This document shows, one piece after another, positions 25,912-34,929 of a stretch of 64,000 nucleotides of DNA. The DNA is from Corynebacterium bovis DSM 20582 = CIP 54.80 (GTDB lineage Bacteria; Actinomycetota; Actinomycetes; Mycobacteriales; Mycobacteriaceae). Position numbers and translations under genes: made by a program. The stretch covers positions 124,001 to 188,000 of the forward strand of contig NZ_CP047187.1 in NCBI RefSeq assembly GCF_030408615.1, in the 5' to 3' direction. The notes under the pieces are model-generated. The model did not search any database and was not told where the DNA came from. It saw only the letters and a program-made list of their open reading frames with translations. Numbering within the stretch: the stretch's first letter is position 1; each line of letters begins with the position of its first letter.

Positions 25912-25993
25912 GGTGGGCCTTTCGTCGGGCGGCCGGGGGCGGGGTGCGGGCCCGGCCGGTGGGGCGTGATGAGGTGATGGTCGGGACCCAGTC

Positions 25994-26030
25994 TGCCAGA
26001 AAACTGGCACAGATGAGAGAGAATACTCAT
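25994..26030 (-). promoter_or_regulatory. Promoter and twin palindromes upstream of the protease gene
   Basis: On the minus strand TATTCT (26025-26020) fits a -10. ATGAG-N8-CTCAT (26013-26030) covers it, and a perfect TGCCAG-AAAA-CTGGCA (25994-26009) lies just downstream of the expected transcription start. Either could be an operator; the second could also fold as an RNA hairpin. Confidence 0.5.
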
Positions 26031-26156
26031 CGTCATCCCAGTTCACAGGACATTTCGGGGTGAGGTTCACTGTGTTGGACGGGCGGCGTCCGGGTCGTGG
26101 GGCGCCCCGGGTCGCGGCGGGGCCGGGCCGCGCCCCGGGTCAGGGCCGGGCCCGGG

Positions 26157-27071
26157 TCACGGGGTGGACCACGGGATGTGCTCGTCGACCGGCACGCCGT
26201 CGTGCTGACGCACCGAGTTCAGCGTCACCGCCGTCGCGGCCGCGGTCGCCGCCGTCGTGCACACGGCCCGGTCCACGGCGGAGGTGCCGTCGTCCCCCGT
26301 ACCCGGGCCACCGCCGGATGCGGCACCGGATGCGCCGCCGCCCGCCCGGCCACCTGCACTGTCACCTGCACTGTCACCTGCACTGTCACCTACCCGGCCG
26401 GCGGCGTCGCACGCGGCGTGCATCCGGTCCGCGAGCTGCCGGTCCAGGCCGCGCCGGATCGCCGGCGGGACCGGCTCGCCGCGCCGCCCGGCCACCCGCA
26501 GCAGGTCGTAGCCCAGGTCATGGGTCCGGCACGCCGGCTCGAACCGCGCGGGGAGCGGCACCGGCGAGGAGCAGCCGCCGCCGGGGTTCTCCGGGTGGCC
26601 GTCGACCACCGTCGGCTCATACCCCAGGTCCCTCACGAGGTCGGGGGTCAGCCACGACGCCGCCCTCCCGTCACCCGGCACCCCCGCAGTCCCCGGCGCG
26701 CCGGGTGTCCGGCCGGGTGCGGGCGGCGTCGTCATCCCGGCGACCGCCACCGCCGCGGCGGTGGCTGACCCCGGGCCGCCGGTGGGGAGGGCGGCGCCGG
26801 CGGGGAGCGGGCCGTCAGCGGACAGAGCACCGGCGGGCAGAGCACCGGCGGGGAGAGCGGCGGAGGACAGATCGGCGGGGAGCGCGTCGACGGCCGGCGA
26901 CACGAACGCCCCCACCCGCCCGGCGGCGTCCGCGACCCCGATGCGGGCACCGACCCGCCCCGCGGCCGCGGCGACCCCACCGTGGGCGGCGGCCGTGACC
27001 GGCACCACCGCGCCCGTGAACGTGGCGGCGGTGAGGAGGGCGAGGGTCGCGAGGCGTCGTCTCGAAGGCAT
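26157..27071 (-). CDS. Secreted phospholipase A2 family protein
   Basis: 304 residues. Signal peptide RRRLATLALLTAATFTG, then a 120-residue Ala/Gly/Pro-rich low-complexity region. The catalytic part carries CSSP...ACRTHDLGYDLLR near residue 168-193: the HD pair and flanking cysteines are those of prokaryotic PLA2 (Streptomyces type). A Ser/Gly/Asp repeat (GDSAGDSAGDSAG) interrupts the domain near 228-242. It should hydrolyse the sn-2 ester of phospholipids outside the cell. TAGGTT ends 7 nt before the ATG, so the mRNA is probably leaderless. Confidence 0.85.
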   Translation of the reverse strand: MPSRRRLATLALLTAATFTGAVVPVTAAAHGGVAAAAGRVGARIGVADAAGRVGAFVSPAVDALPADLSSAALPAGALPAGALSADGPLPAGAALPTGGPGSATAAAVAVAGMTTPPAPGRTPGAPGTAGVPGDGRAASWLTPDLVRDLGYEPTVVDGHPENPGGGCSSPVPLPARFEPACRTHDLGYDLLRVAGRRGEPVPPAIRRGLDRQLADRMHAACDAAGRVGDSAGDSAGDSAGGRAGGGASGAASGGGPGTGDDGTSAVDRAVCTTAATAAATAVTLNSVRQHDGVPVDEHIPWSTP

Positions 27072-27297
27072 GGGGTGAAACCTAACGTCCGCGGGGCGCG
27101 CCGGGGATCGTCCCGGAGGATGACAGTCCGCGCCGACGGGATGACGTCCGCGCCGGTCGGCCGTGCCGGGGACGGAGCCGGGGGCGCGGAGGAATCAGTC
27201 CCCGGAACGACGCGGCCGGGCACCCCCGGGTCCTAGCATCACAGGTACTGCAGCACACGACCGACAACGGACCATCACGGAAGGGTGAGCCAGAACC

Positions 27298-27807
27298 ATG
27301 TCCCAGACCACGGCCACACGCCCGCGCGCCGGGTCCACGCCGCACGCCCCCGCCGACCACGCCGACCGTACCGGCCGTCCCGACCGGGGTGCCGTGCCCA
27401 CCGCCGGGCCGGCCGCCCGGCCCGCCGCCGACCACGCCGCCCACGCCACCGCCCGCACCCGCCCGGCGACGCTCGCCGCCGCGGTCGCCGACATCGCCGA
27501 CCGCCCCGGGGCGACGTGGTTCGCGGCGTCGGCGGTGTGCGCGGCCCTCGTCGTCGCGACGGCCCTGTTGTCCCCGGTCAGCGGCCCGTGCGTCTTCGCC
27601 GTCATGGCGGTGCTGTTCCTCGGCGTCGGGCTCCGGCTCGACCACCGCGCCGGCCGCACCGGCCGCGCCGCCCACACGGCACACACCGCCCACGCCGGCC
27701 GCGCCGCCCACCCCGGCCACCCCGGCGCGCACCCCGGCGCGCACCCGGCCCCCACCCCGCGCCGCGCACCCCGCACCGGCGCGACGGCGGCGGGAGAGGA
27801 CGCATGA
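27298..27807 (+). CDS. Small membrane protein with His-rich tail
   Basis: 169 residues with two hydrophobic helices (near 73-92 and 96-114). Both termini are Ala/His/Pro-rich, and the C-terminal tail has about nine His in HTAHTAHAG / HPGHPGAHPGAHP repeats, which could bind metal ions. GGAAGGG lies upstream, and TAGCAT near 27235 may be the -10. It overlaps the next gene by 4 bp (ATGA), so they are coupled. Not recognised as a named family. Confidence 0.65.
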   Translation: MSQTTATRPRAGSTPHAPADHADRTGRPDRGAVPTAGPAARPAADHAAHATARTRPATLAAAVADIADRPGATWFAASAVCAALVVATALLSPVSGPCVFAVMAVLFLGVGLRLDHRAGRTGRAAHTAHTAHAGRAAHPGHPGAHPGAHPAPTPRRAPRTGATAAGEDA

Positions 27808-28664
27808 CGGTGACCGTCCCACGCCCGGTCCAGCCGCCGTCGGGCGCGGCCCCCGGTCCCACCCGCGCCCGACTCCACCCCCCGGCCGCCACGCTCGCGG
27901 GGGTCATGCTGGTCCTCGCCGGGGCGGTGTACGCCAGCCCGCTGGTGGAGTTCGTCCACGACGGCCCCGTCTCCCCGCAGGACTCCTACCTCTCCGAGCT
28001 GTCCGCCCGGTCCCAGCCCGGGTCCTGGGCGTTCCGCCTGGCCGACGGCCTCGCGGGGGCACTGCTCCTCACCGCCGCGGTACTCGTCACGGTCCTCATG
28101 GTCGGGGCGCGACGACGCGCGCGGCTCCGGCGCACCGCGGCGTCCGGCGGGGAGGCGCGGGGGACGGCGGGGGCGGTGGTCCGGGGAGGGGCGGCGTCGT
28201 CCCCCCTGGGCACCCTCACCGCCCACCTGCCGGTGCAGGCGGTCGCGGTCGCGGCCCTCGCGGTGTTCGGGGTGGCGACCGTTCTCGACGCCGCCTTCCC
28301 CCTCGACTGCCCCGTGAGCCAGGAGTGGTGCGTCGCGCTGGAACGCGCCGGGGAGGTCAGCGCCGCGCACCATGTCCACACGGTGACGAGCGTGCTCGCG
28401 TCGACCGCGTCGACGACGCTGGCCTGCGCGGTCGTCGTCGCCGGCGTCGTGCGGTCGCCGCGGATGCACGCCACCGCGGTCGAGGCGGCGCTCGCGGCCG
28501 GGGTGATCCTCACCACCGTCGGGTTCGGGGTCTGGTACCTCGTGTTCGACGGCGTCCCCGGCGACATCCAGCGCCTCAACACCCTGTGCGTGTGCGCGGT
28601 GCTCGTCGGCGCCGGCGTGGGGCTCATCCGCGGGCGCACGACCGTGCCCGGCCGGGCGGGCTGA
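27804..28664 (+). CDS. DUF998-type integral membrane protein
   Basis: 286 residues with about six hydrophobic segments. The opening LAGVMLVLAGAVYASPLVEF, the SYLSELSARSQPGSWAFRLAD loop and the DAAFPLDC segment match DUF998 membrane proteins of unknown role. A Gly/Arg-rich loop lies near 105-135. Its start overlaps the His-rich protein gene by 4 bp. Confidence 0.75.
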   Translation: MTVTVPRPVQPPSGAAPGPTRARLHPPAATLAGVMLVLAGAVYASPLVEFVHDGPVSPQDSYLSELSARSQPGSWAFRLADGLAGALLLTAAVLVTVLMVGARRRARLRRTAASGGEARGTAGAVVRGGAASSPLGTLTAHLPVQAVAVAALAVFGVATVLDAAFPLDCPVSQEWCVALERAGEVSAAHHVHTVTSVLASTASTTLACAVVVAGVVRSPRMHATAVEAALAAGVILTTVGFGVWYLVFDGVPGDIQRLNTLCVCAVLVGAGVGLIRGRTTVPGRAG

Positions 28665-28753
28665 CCGGGGCGGGCTGGTCACGGCCGGGCGGGGGGCGCT
28701 GCACCGCCCGCCCCCCCGGCGCCCCGCCCGGCCCGCGGTGACTCAGCGGCGAC

Positions 28754-30172
28754 TCAGCGGGAGCCCGCGGCGGCCGCCGGCGGGGGCGTCGGCAGGCTGT
28801 CCGGCACCGGCTTGCCGACGAAGCGGTCCGTGAGCCAGCCGAGGGACTCGCCCATCGTCGCCAGCGTCGAGACACTGTGGCTGAGCAGGCCGTACTCCCG
28901 GTACGTCAGCGGGGTGCCCGCCGCGCGGTACTTGTCCCGCAGCGCGTGGACGTCGGTGGTGGTCATGACGCCGTCGCCGGTGGTGTTCGCGGCGTTGACC
29001 TGCGGGGTGAGCTCCCAGAACCCGGCGTCACCCTGGGTGAGCAGCACGGGCACCGACGGCGCGGGCGCGTTGACGAGGTTGATCTTGTCCAGCACCTCGC
29101 CGAGCCGCGGGACGGAGCGGATGTCCTCGTAGCCGGGGGCGGCGATGTCCTTCCAGTGGAGGTTCGCGTACCGCCCCGCCGCGGCGAGGAGCCCCTTGTC
29201 CTTGAGGTCGTCCATCATCGCCTGGCCGGTGGCGTTGAGGTAGTCGCGCAGGTGCAGGTCGTAGGCCCGGTCGAGGCCGGTGATGGCCATGCCGACGACG
29301 CCCGCCCACAGCGGGCTGTTCCCGGCGTAGGTCAGGGCGCGCTCCGGGTTCACGAGCACACCGCCCTCGACGACACCGACGATGTCCGGCCGCAGCTCCG
29401 GGGCGTAGCTGTCCAGCATCGCCGCCGCCCACGCGCTGCCGATGGCCCCGCCGGAGTAGCCGAAGATCGCGGTCTTCTGGCCGGGCTCCACGCCCGTGTT
29501 CGCCGAGGCCCGGGCGGCGCGGAGGCCGTCGAGCGTCGCGGCACCGTACTCCGGGCCGGCGCCGAAGTCCGCGTTCGGGCCCTGGATGTCGGAGATGACG
29601 ACGGTCTTGCCGGAGAGCAGCGCCGGCGTGGCGTACATGACCTCGGGCGTGTAGATGAGGTCGTCGACGTTCGCCGTGCCCGTGAGGAAGCGGGAGGGGT
29701 TGTCCTCCGGGTTGAGGGTGTCGTAGAGCGAGTCGTAGACGAGCACCTCGCCGGACGGGTTCAGCGGGTGGAGCACGGAGGTGACGGTCGCGGACGGCCG
29801 GTCGAGCGCGTCGGTCGTGCGGTAGAGGATCTGGGTCATGCGGACCGGGGTGGGGACGCCGGCGATGGTGACGGTGAGGTCACGCTCGCGGAGGATGTCG
29901 CCCGGGGCGGCGGCCGCGAGGGTGGCGGCGTCGGGGGCCGCGAAGAAGGCCTGGTTCTCGGCGGAGGTCGGCAGGGACGGCAGGGCCGACGACCCGACCG
30001 CCGCGCTCGACGCCGGCCCCGGGATGATCGGGGCGGCCGGGGCCCCGGCGCCCGGGGCGGGGGCGGGGGCCTGGGCCGGGGCGGCCGCCGAGGCGGGCAC
30101 GGCGGTCGGGACGGCCACGGCGAGGGAGAGGGTCAGCGCCGCAACGGCGGCGCGGGGGCGGAGGGTGGTCAT
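28754..30172 (-). CDS. Secretory lipase (LIP family), alpha/beta hydrolase
   Basis: 472 residues, GGAAAGG upstream of the ATG. Signal peptide with AVAALTLSLAVAVPTAVPASA, then a Pro/Ala-rich linker to residue 60. Nucleophile Ser in GYSGGAIGS near 240; acid in LLTQGDAGFWE; His in YGLLSHSVSTL. The layout matches the secreted lipases common in lipid-requiring corynebacteria (LIP family, also found in Candida). It should release fatty acids from triacylglycerols outside the cell. Confidence 0.9.
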   Translation of the reverse strand: MTTLRPRAAVAALTLSLAVAVPTAVPASAAAPAQAPAPAPGAGAPAAPIIPGPASSAAVGSSALPSLPTSAENQAFFAAPDAATLAAAAPGDILRERDLTVTIAGVPTPVRMTQILYRTTDALDRPSATVTSVLHPLNPSGEVLVYDSLYDTLNPEDNPSRFLTGTANVDDLIYTPEVMYATPALLSGKTVVISDIQGPNADFGAGPEYGAATLDGLRAARASANTGVEPGQKTAIFGYSGGAIGSAWAAAMLDSYAPELRPDIVGVVEGGVLVNPERALTYAGNSPLWAGVVGMAITGLDRAYDLHLRDYLNATGQAMMDDLKDKGLLAAAGRYANLHWKDIAAPGYEDIRSVPRLGEVLDKINLVNAPAPSVPVLLTQGDAGFWELTPQVNAANTTGDGVMTTTDVHALRDKYRAAGTPLTYREYGLLSHSVSTLATMGESLGWLTDRFVGKPVPDSLPTPPPAAAAGSR

Positions 30173-30970
30173 CGGTCAACCTTTCCGGTCGTCGGGACAG
30201 GCCGGTCGAGAGCGGCTCCGGGGCGGGGTCCGGGACGTCGCGGTCGGCACCTGACGGCAGGTCGGACGAGTGTGACGAATGGTGAATATCCCGGGATTCC
30301 GCGGGGCGGTGACGTGACATTCACAGCCGCACTCATTCACTGGCTGTCGTCCGGTTCCACGTGGTGTCCCTCGTCGTGTCGTCGGGTGTCCCCGCCCGTC
30401 GGAGTGGCCGGTCTGGGCCGGTCAGAGAGCGAAAACGGCGTTCGTGTGTGCTGTGTCACCGGTGCGCTGGAGGTGACGTTAGCAGTTGGGGGTACCGTAT
30501 AAACTTTCGATTCCACCCGCGGAGACTTTGGTCATATTTAACAGTTATCAACGTTCTCTCAGGCGTCATGCGTGACACTATTCCGCGTTTGTCGTGCGTG
30601 ACGTCGAATTGCGACTCCGAAGAAATCTTCGGGGTTCGCGCGGTGCGCCGGCGCGGGGGTGTGCGGGTGGGCACCGCCCGCGCGGGGGTGGGTCGCGCCC
30701 GGCCGGCCGGACCGCGGTTCGGTCCGTCGTCCCCCCACCCCGGACCCGCTCCCCGGGTGCCGGGCCCGCTCCGCCCGCGCCGCGCCCCACCCCGCCGCGC
30801 CCCCGGGGTGCGCGGCGGCCCCCCGATTGTTGCGGTCGTGTGAATTTTTCGCCGGTGTCGCCGGGGGCGGGGCACAATGCTCGACAGAGGTTCTCCATCG
30901 ACCTCCCCCGATGGAACGGTGAACCGACGATCGGCGACCCCGTGGCGGGGTCCGTGAAGGAGAGACGGCC
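30173..30970. other. Long intergenic region between lipase and cycA
   Basis: 798 bp with no convincing gene. Bases 30478-30630 are AT-richer than the rest and hold a TATAAA-like stretch near 30500, direct repeats GTC(A/G)TGCGTGAC at 30565 and 30591 (26 bp apart) and a perfect 7-bp hairpin CCGAAGA-AA-TCTTCGG (30617-30632). Near cycA, inverted repeats CCATCG/CGATGG (30895-30914) and GACCCC/GGGGTC (30936-30952) could fold in the leader. A small RNA or regulated leader is possible. Confidence 0.5.
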
Positions 30971-32521
30971 ATGACAGAACATCAGGACGGGACCGGGCCC
31001 CGGGACGCGGCTGCCCCCGACGGGCCGCCCGTGACCGGAACTGCCGGCACCGCCGGGACCGCGAACCCCGCCGGCACCGCGACGCCCGCCGGGACCGCGA
31101 ACCCTGCCGGCACCGCGACGCCCGCCGGCACCGCCGGCCCCGACGCCGCCGACGGCCTGGAGCGCGGCCTGAAGAACCGCCACCTCCAGCTCATCGCCAT
31201 CGGCGGCGCCATCGGCACGGGCCTGTTCATGGGCGCGGGCAAGACGATCTCCCTCGCCGGGCCGTCGGTGATCCTCGTCTACGCCGTCATCGGGTTCATG
31301 CTCTTCTTCGTCATGCGCGCGATGGGCGAGCTGCTCCTGTCGAACCTGTCCTACAAGTCGCTGCGCGACGCCGTGTCGGACATCCTCGGCCCGGAGGCCG
31401 GCTACGTCACCGGCTGGACGTACTGGTTCTGCTGGATCGTCACCGGCATGGCGGACATCGTCGCCATCACCGGGTACATCCAGTACTGGTGGGCGGACGT
31501 GCCGCTGTGGCTGCCGGGCGTGCTGACGATCCTCCTGCTGCTCGGGCTCAACCTCGTGGCCGTGCGCCTGTTCGGCGAGATCGAGTTCTGGTTCGCCATC
31601 ATCAAGATCCTCGCCATCGCCGTGCTCGTGCTCGTCGGCGTCGGCATGGTCCTCACCCACTTCCACGGCCCGGGCGGGCAGGCGCAGGTCTCCAACCTCG
31701 TCGACCACGGCGGCGTGTTCCCCAACGGTTTCCGCGGCTTCCTCGGCGGCTTCCAGATCGCGATCTTCGCCTTCGTCGGCGTGGAGCTCGCCGGCACCGC
31801 CGCCGCGGAGACCCAGGACCCGGAGCGCACCCTCCCGAAGGCGATCAACGCGATCCCGTGGCGCATCGCCCTGTTCTACATCCTCGCGCTCGCGGTCATC
31901 ATGACGGTCATCCCGTGGAACGAGGTCGCGTCGAACTCCAGCCCGTTCGTCCAGATGTTCGCGCTCGCCGGGCTGCCGGCGGCGGCGGGGATCGTGAACT
32001 TCGTGGTGCTCACGTCGGCGGCGTCGTCGGCGAACAGCGGCATCTTCTCGACGTCCCGGATGCTGTTCGGCCTCGCGCTCGAGGGCGCGGCGCCGCGCGC
32101 GATGGGGGCGCTGTCCGTGCGGAAGGTCCCCGCGGTCGCGCTCATGATGTCCGTCGTGTGCCTCGTCCCCGGGGTGGTGCTGCTGTACGCCGGGTCGACG
32201 GTCATGGACGCGTTCACGGTGGTCACGACCGTCTCCTCCGTGATGTTCATGGTGGTGTGGACGCTCATCATCGTGTCGTACATCGTCTACCGGCGCCGGC
32301 GGCCGGAGCTGCACCGGGCGTCGTCGTACCGGATGCCCGGCGGGGTGGTGATGTGCGTGGTCCTGCTGGCGTTCTTCGCCGCGATGATCGTCATCCTCGC
32401 GACGGCCGCGGACACCCGGGCGGCGCTGGCCGTCACGCCGGTGTGGTTCGTGGTCCTCGCGGTGGGGTGGTTCGCGTCCGGTGGTCGCGCCGCCGCGGCC
32501 GGGAGGGTCGACGCCGCCTGA
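30971..32521 (+). CDS. cycA: D-serine/D-alanine/glycine permease CycA
   Basis: 516 residues. GAAGGAGAG lies before the ATG. After a 60-residue N-terminal tail made of six-residue (PAGTA[NT]) repeats, the sequence follows E. coli CycA very closely: GLKNRHLQLIAIGGAIGTG, AGKTISLAGPSVI, FVMRAMGELLLSNL, GWTYWFCWIVTGMADIV, NFVVLTSAASSANSG. Twelve membrane helices of the APC superfamily. It imports D-alanine, D-serine and glycine with protons. The repeat tail is unusual for the family. Two GC hairpins follow the stop. Confidence 0.93.
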   Translation: MTEHQDGTGPRDAAAPDGPPVTGTAGTAGTANPAGTATPAGTANPAGTATPAGTAGPDAADGLERGLKNRHLQLIAIGGAIGTGLFMGAGKTISLAGPSVILVYAVIGFMLFFVMRAMGELLLSNLSYKSLRDAVSDILGPEAGYVTGWTYWFCWIVTGMADIVAITGYIQYWWADVPLWLPGVLTILLLLGLNLVAVRLFGEIEFWFAIIKILAIAVLVLVGVGMVLTHFHGPGGQAQVSNLVDHGGVFPNGFRGFLGGFQIAIFAFVGVELAGTAAAETQDPERTLPKAINAIPWRIALFYILALAVIMTVIPWNEVASNSSPFVQMFALAGLPAAAGIVNFVVLTSAASSANSGIFSTSRMLFGLALEGAAPRAMGALSVRKVPAVALMMSVVCLVPGVVLLYAGSTVMDAFTVVTTVSSVMFMVVWTLIIVSYIVYRRRRPELHRASSYRMPGGVVMCVVLLAFFAAMIVILATAADTRAALAVTPVWFVVLAVGWFASGGRAAAAGRVDAA

Positions 32522-32537
32522 CGCCCCCGCCCCCGCG

Positions 32538-32628
32538 GGGGGAGTTCCCCCTCCCGCCCGAGGTGGCCCCTGCGGACGGGGGTGCCGCCCGCGACGGGCG
32601 CGCCGGCAGCGGGGGGAGTTCCCCCCGC
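32538..32628 (+). terminator. Two related GC hairpins downstream of cycA
   Basis: GGGGGA-GT-TCCCCC at 32538-32551 and a 9-bp stem GCGGGGGGA-GT-TCCCCCCGC at 32609-32628 share the same loop and lie between cycA and the DtxR-boxed promoter. Neither has a U tract, so termination is plausible but unproven. Confidence 0.5.
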
Positions 32629-32648
32629 GACGAGTCGGAATTTCTGTA

Positions 32649-32674
32649 TGAGGTAACCCTCACCACAGTATGCT
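32649..32674 (+). promoter_or_regulatory. DtxR-like iron box overlapping the promoter of the siderophore-binding lipoprotein gene
   Basis: TGAGGTAACCCTCACCACA at 32649-32667 matches most positions of the DtxR/IdeR consensus TTAGGTTAGGCTAACCTAA and has dyad symmetry at AGGT/ACC. TATGCT at 32669-32674 fits the -10, 7 nt before the ATG at 32682. Repression by Fe-loaded DtxR is inferred. Confidence 0.65.
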
Positions 32675-32681
32675 CACCGGC

Positions 32682-33725
32682 ATGAACACGCGCTCCACAC
32701 GGCCACACCGCCGCCGCCCCGTCACCGTCGTCGCCTCCGTCCTCGCCGCCTCGGCGCTGACCCTCGGCCTCGCGGCGTGCTCCACCGACTCCCCGGCCCC
32801 GTCCCCCCAGGGCAACGGCGACGCCTCCGTGAGCCTCGACGGCCCGGGCTTCCGCACCGCCGACGCGGACACCGCCGCCCTCGGCACGGACGCGAAGGAA
32901 GGGCAGTGGCCGCGCACGATCCGCCACGCGAAGGGCGAGACCACGCTGGAGCGCCGGCCCGAGCGCGTCGTCGTCATCGACGGCGGGGAGCTGGACGTCG
33001 CGCTCGCGTACGGCGTCACACCGGTCGGCGTCGTCACCTCCGGTGGGGGAGAGACCCCCTCCTACCTGGCCGACCGCACGGCCGGCGTCGAGACCGCCGG
33101 GACCTACAAGGACCCCAACCTGGAGAAGATCGCCGCCCTGAAGCCGGACCTCATCATCGGCAGCGCGCTGCGCGTCGGCGAGCTCTACGACCGCCTGTCC
33201 CAGATCGCGCCGACGGTCCTGTCGATCCGCCCCGGCGTGCCGTGGAAGGAGGACGCGCGCCTGTTCGCGCAGGCCATGGGCCGGGAGAAGGAGTACCGGG
33301 AGGTCTTCGGCCGGTACAACGACCGGGTCGCCGCGCTGCGCGGCCGCATCCCCGCCGACGGCACGGTGTCGCTCGTCCGGTTCATGGGCGAGGAGGTGCG
33401 CCTCTACGCCAACGGCAGTTTCGCCGGCGTGATCCTCAAGGACCTCGGCATCGCCCGCCCGCCGGTGGAGGACGTGCCCGACCTGCGGGTGAAGCTGTCG
33501 GAGGAGAAGATCGACTCGATCAGCGGCGACCGCGTGCTCTACAGCGCCTACGGCGACCAGGGGGAGGGGCAGCTGCGGAGGGTTGTCGACGGCCCCCTGT
33601 GGTCACGGGTCCCGGCGGTGGAGAAGGGTCGCGCGGAGCAGGTTCCCGACGAGACGTGGTTCCTGGGTCTCGGCCCGCTGGGGGCGGACCGGGTTCTCGA
33701 CGACCTGGAGCGCATGTACCCGTAG
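32682..33725 (+). CDS. Iron-siderophore ABC transporter substrate-binding lipoprotein
   Basis: 347 residues from ATG 32682, 7 nt after the -10, so probably leaderless; an ATG at 32670 is an alternative. The signal ends in the lipobox LGLAAC with Cys33. The two-lobed FecB/FhuD-like fold is seen in GETTLERRPERVVVIDGG, ALKPDLIIGSALR, and VSLVRFMGEEVRLY. It captures a ferric siderophore and passes it to a permease not present here. The DtxR box supports iron-dependent repression. A link with the peptide synthetase at the window start is possible but unproven. Confidence 0.92.
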   Translation: MNTRSTRPHRRRPVTVVASVLAASALTLGLAACSTDSPAPSPQGNGDASVSLDGPGFRTADADTAALGTDAKEGQWPRTIRHAKGETTLERRPERVVVIDGGELDVALAYGVTPVGVVTSGGGETPSYLADRTAGVETAGTYKDPNLEKIAALKPDLIIGSALRVGELYDRLSQIAPTVLSIRPGVPWKEDARLFAQAMGREKEYREVFGRYNDRVAALRGRIPADGTVSLVRFMGEEVRLYANGSFAGVILKDLGIARPPVEDVPDLRVKLSEEKIDSISGDRVLYSAYGDQGEGQLRRVVDGPLWSRVPAVEKGRAEQVPDETWFLGLGPLGADRVLDDLERMYP

Positions 33726-33735
33726 GCCGCGCGTC

Positions 33736-34848
33736 CTACTCCCCGGCGGAGTCCGTCGCCCCCTGCCACTGGTTGATGCCCCGGTCCACGGCGAACCGGT
33801 CGATGGCGGCGAGCTCGTCGTCGTCGAAGGAGAGACGGTCCAGCGCGGAGAGGGAGTCGTCGAGCTGCTCCACCGAGCTCGCGCCGATGAGCGCGGACGT
33901 CACCTCCGGGCGGCGCAGCACCCACGCGATCGCCATCTGCGCGAGGGACTGCCCGCGCGCGGCGGCGATGTCGGTGAGCCCGCGCACCGCCGCGAGGGTG
34001 TCGTCGGTGAGGAAGTCCGGGTTCATCTTCTCCGCGCCGAGCCGCGAGTCCTCCGGCACCCCGTGGAGGTACCGGTCGGTGAGCAGCCCCTGCGCCAGGG
34101 CGGAGAACGCGATGACGCCCATGCCCTCGTCGGCGCACGTGCGCAGCAGGGACTCGCGGGCGGCGGGGATCTGTCCCGGGTCGGAGGGGCCGTCGGGACC
34201 CTCGGTCCACCGGTTGAACATGGAGTAGCTCGGCTGGTGGATCGTCAGCGGCGTGCCGAGGTCCCGGGCGACGGCCTGCGCCCGGCGGGTGAGCTCCGGG
34301 GAGTAGGAGCTCACCCCGACGTACAGTGCCCGCCCGGACCGGACGAGGTGGTCGAGGGCGGCGACGGTCTCCTCCACGGGCGTCTCCGGGTCGGGCCGGT
34401 GGTGGTAGAAGATGTCCACGTAGTCCAGCCCCATCCGGCGCAGCGAGGCGTCGCAGCTGGCGACGATGTACTTCCGGCTGCCGCCGAACCCGTACGGCCC
34501 GCCGTGCATGTACCAGCCGGCCTTCGAGCTGATGATGAGCTCGTCGCGGTACGGGCGGAAGTCGCGGGCGAGGAGCCGGCCGACGTTCTCCTCGGCGGAG
34601 CCGGGCGGCGGGCCGTAGTTGTTCGCGAGGTCGAAGTGGGTGACGCCCCGGTCGAAGGCCCGGCGGAGGATCGCCCGCTGGGTCTCGAGGGGGCGGTCCC
34701 CGCCGAAGTTGTGCCACAGGCCGAGCGTGACCGCGGGCAGCTTGAGACCGGAGTCACCGCTGCGGCGGTACGGCATGGCCGTGTGGTCGGCGGGGTCGTA
34801 GCGGTCGTCGGCGGCGTGGTACACGTCCGGGTTCGGTGGTGTGCTCAT
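33736..34848 (-). CDS. Aldo-keto reductase, L-glyceraldehyde-3-phosphate reductase (YghZ) type
   Basis: 370 residues. Catalytic residues lie in FDLANNYGPPPGSAEENVG (Asp, Tyr), ISSKAGW (Lys) and DIFYHHRPD (His). The C-terminal half (GLLTDRYLHGVPEDSR, RGQSLAQMAIAWVLR, ALIGASSVEQLDDS) follows E. coli YghZ/Gpr closely. It reduces aldehydes such as methylglyoxal and L-glyceraldehyde 3-phosphate with NADPH. TACCCT lies 8 nt before the ATG (leaderless type). Convergent with the siderophore lipoprotein gene, 10 bp apart. Confidence 0.92.
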   Translation of the reverse strand: MSTPPNPDVYHAADDRYDPADHTAMPYRRSGDSGLKLPAVTLGLWHNFGGDRPLETQRAILRRAFDRGVTHFDLANNYGPPPGSAEENVGRLLARDFRPYRDELIISSKAGWYMHGGPYGFGGSRKYIVASCDASLRRMGLDYVDIFYHHRPDPETPVEETVAALDHLVRSGRALYVGVSSYSPELTRRAQAVARDLGTPLTIHQPSYSMFNRWTEGPDGPSDPGQIPAARESLLRTCADEGMGVIAFSALAQGLLTDRYLHGVPEDSRLGAEKMNPDFLTDDTLAAVRGLTDIAAARGQSLAQMAIAWVLRRPEVTSALIGASSVEQLDDSLSALDRLSFDDDELAAIDRFAVDRGINQWQGATDSAGE

Positions 34849-34929
34849 GCCGCCCCAGGGTAACGACGCCCGCCGGTGGGTGGGGGCGCCGCCGGTCGGT
34901 GGGGGCTGACCGGTGGGCGCCGCCTCCGG

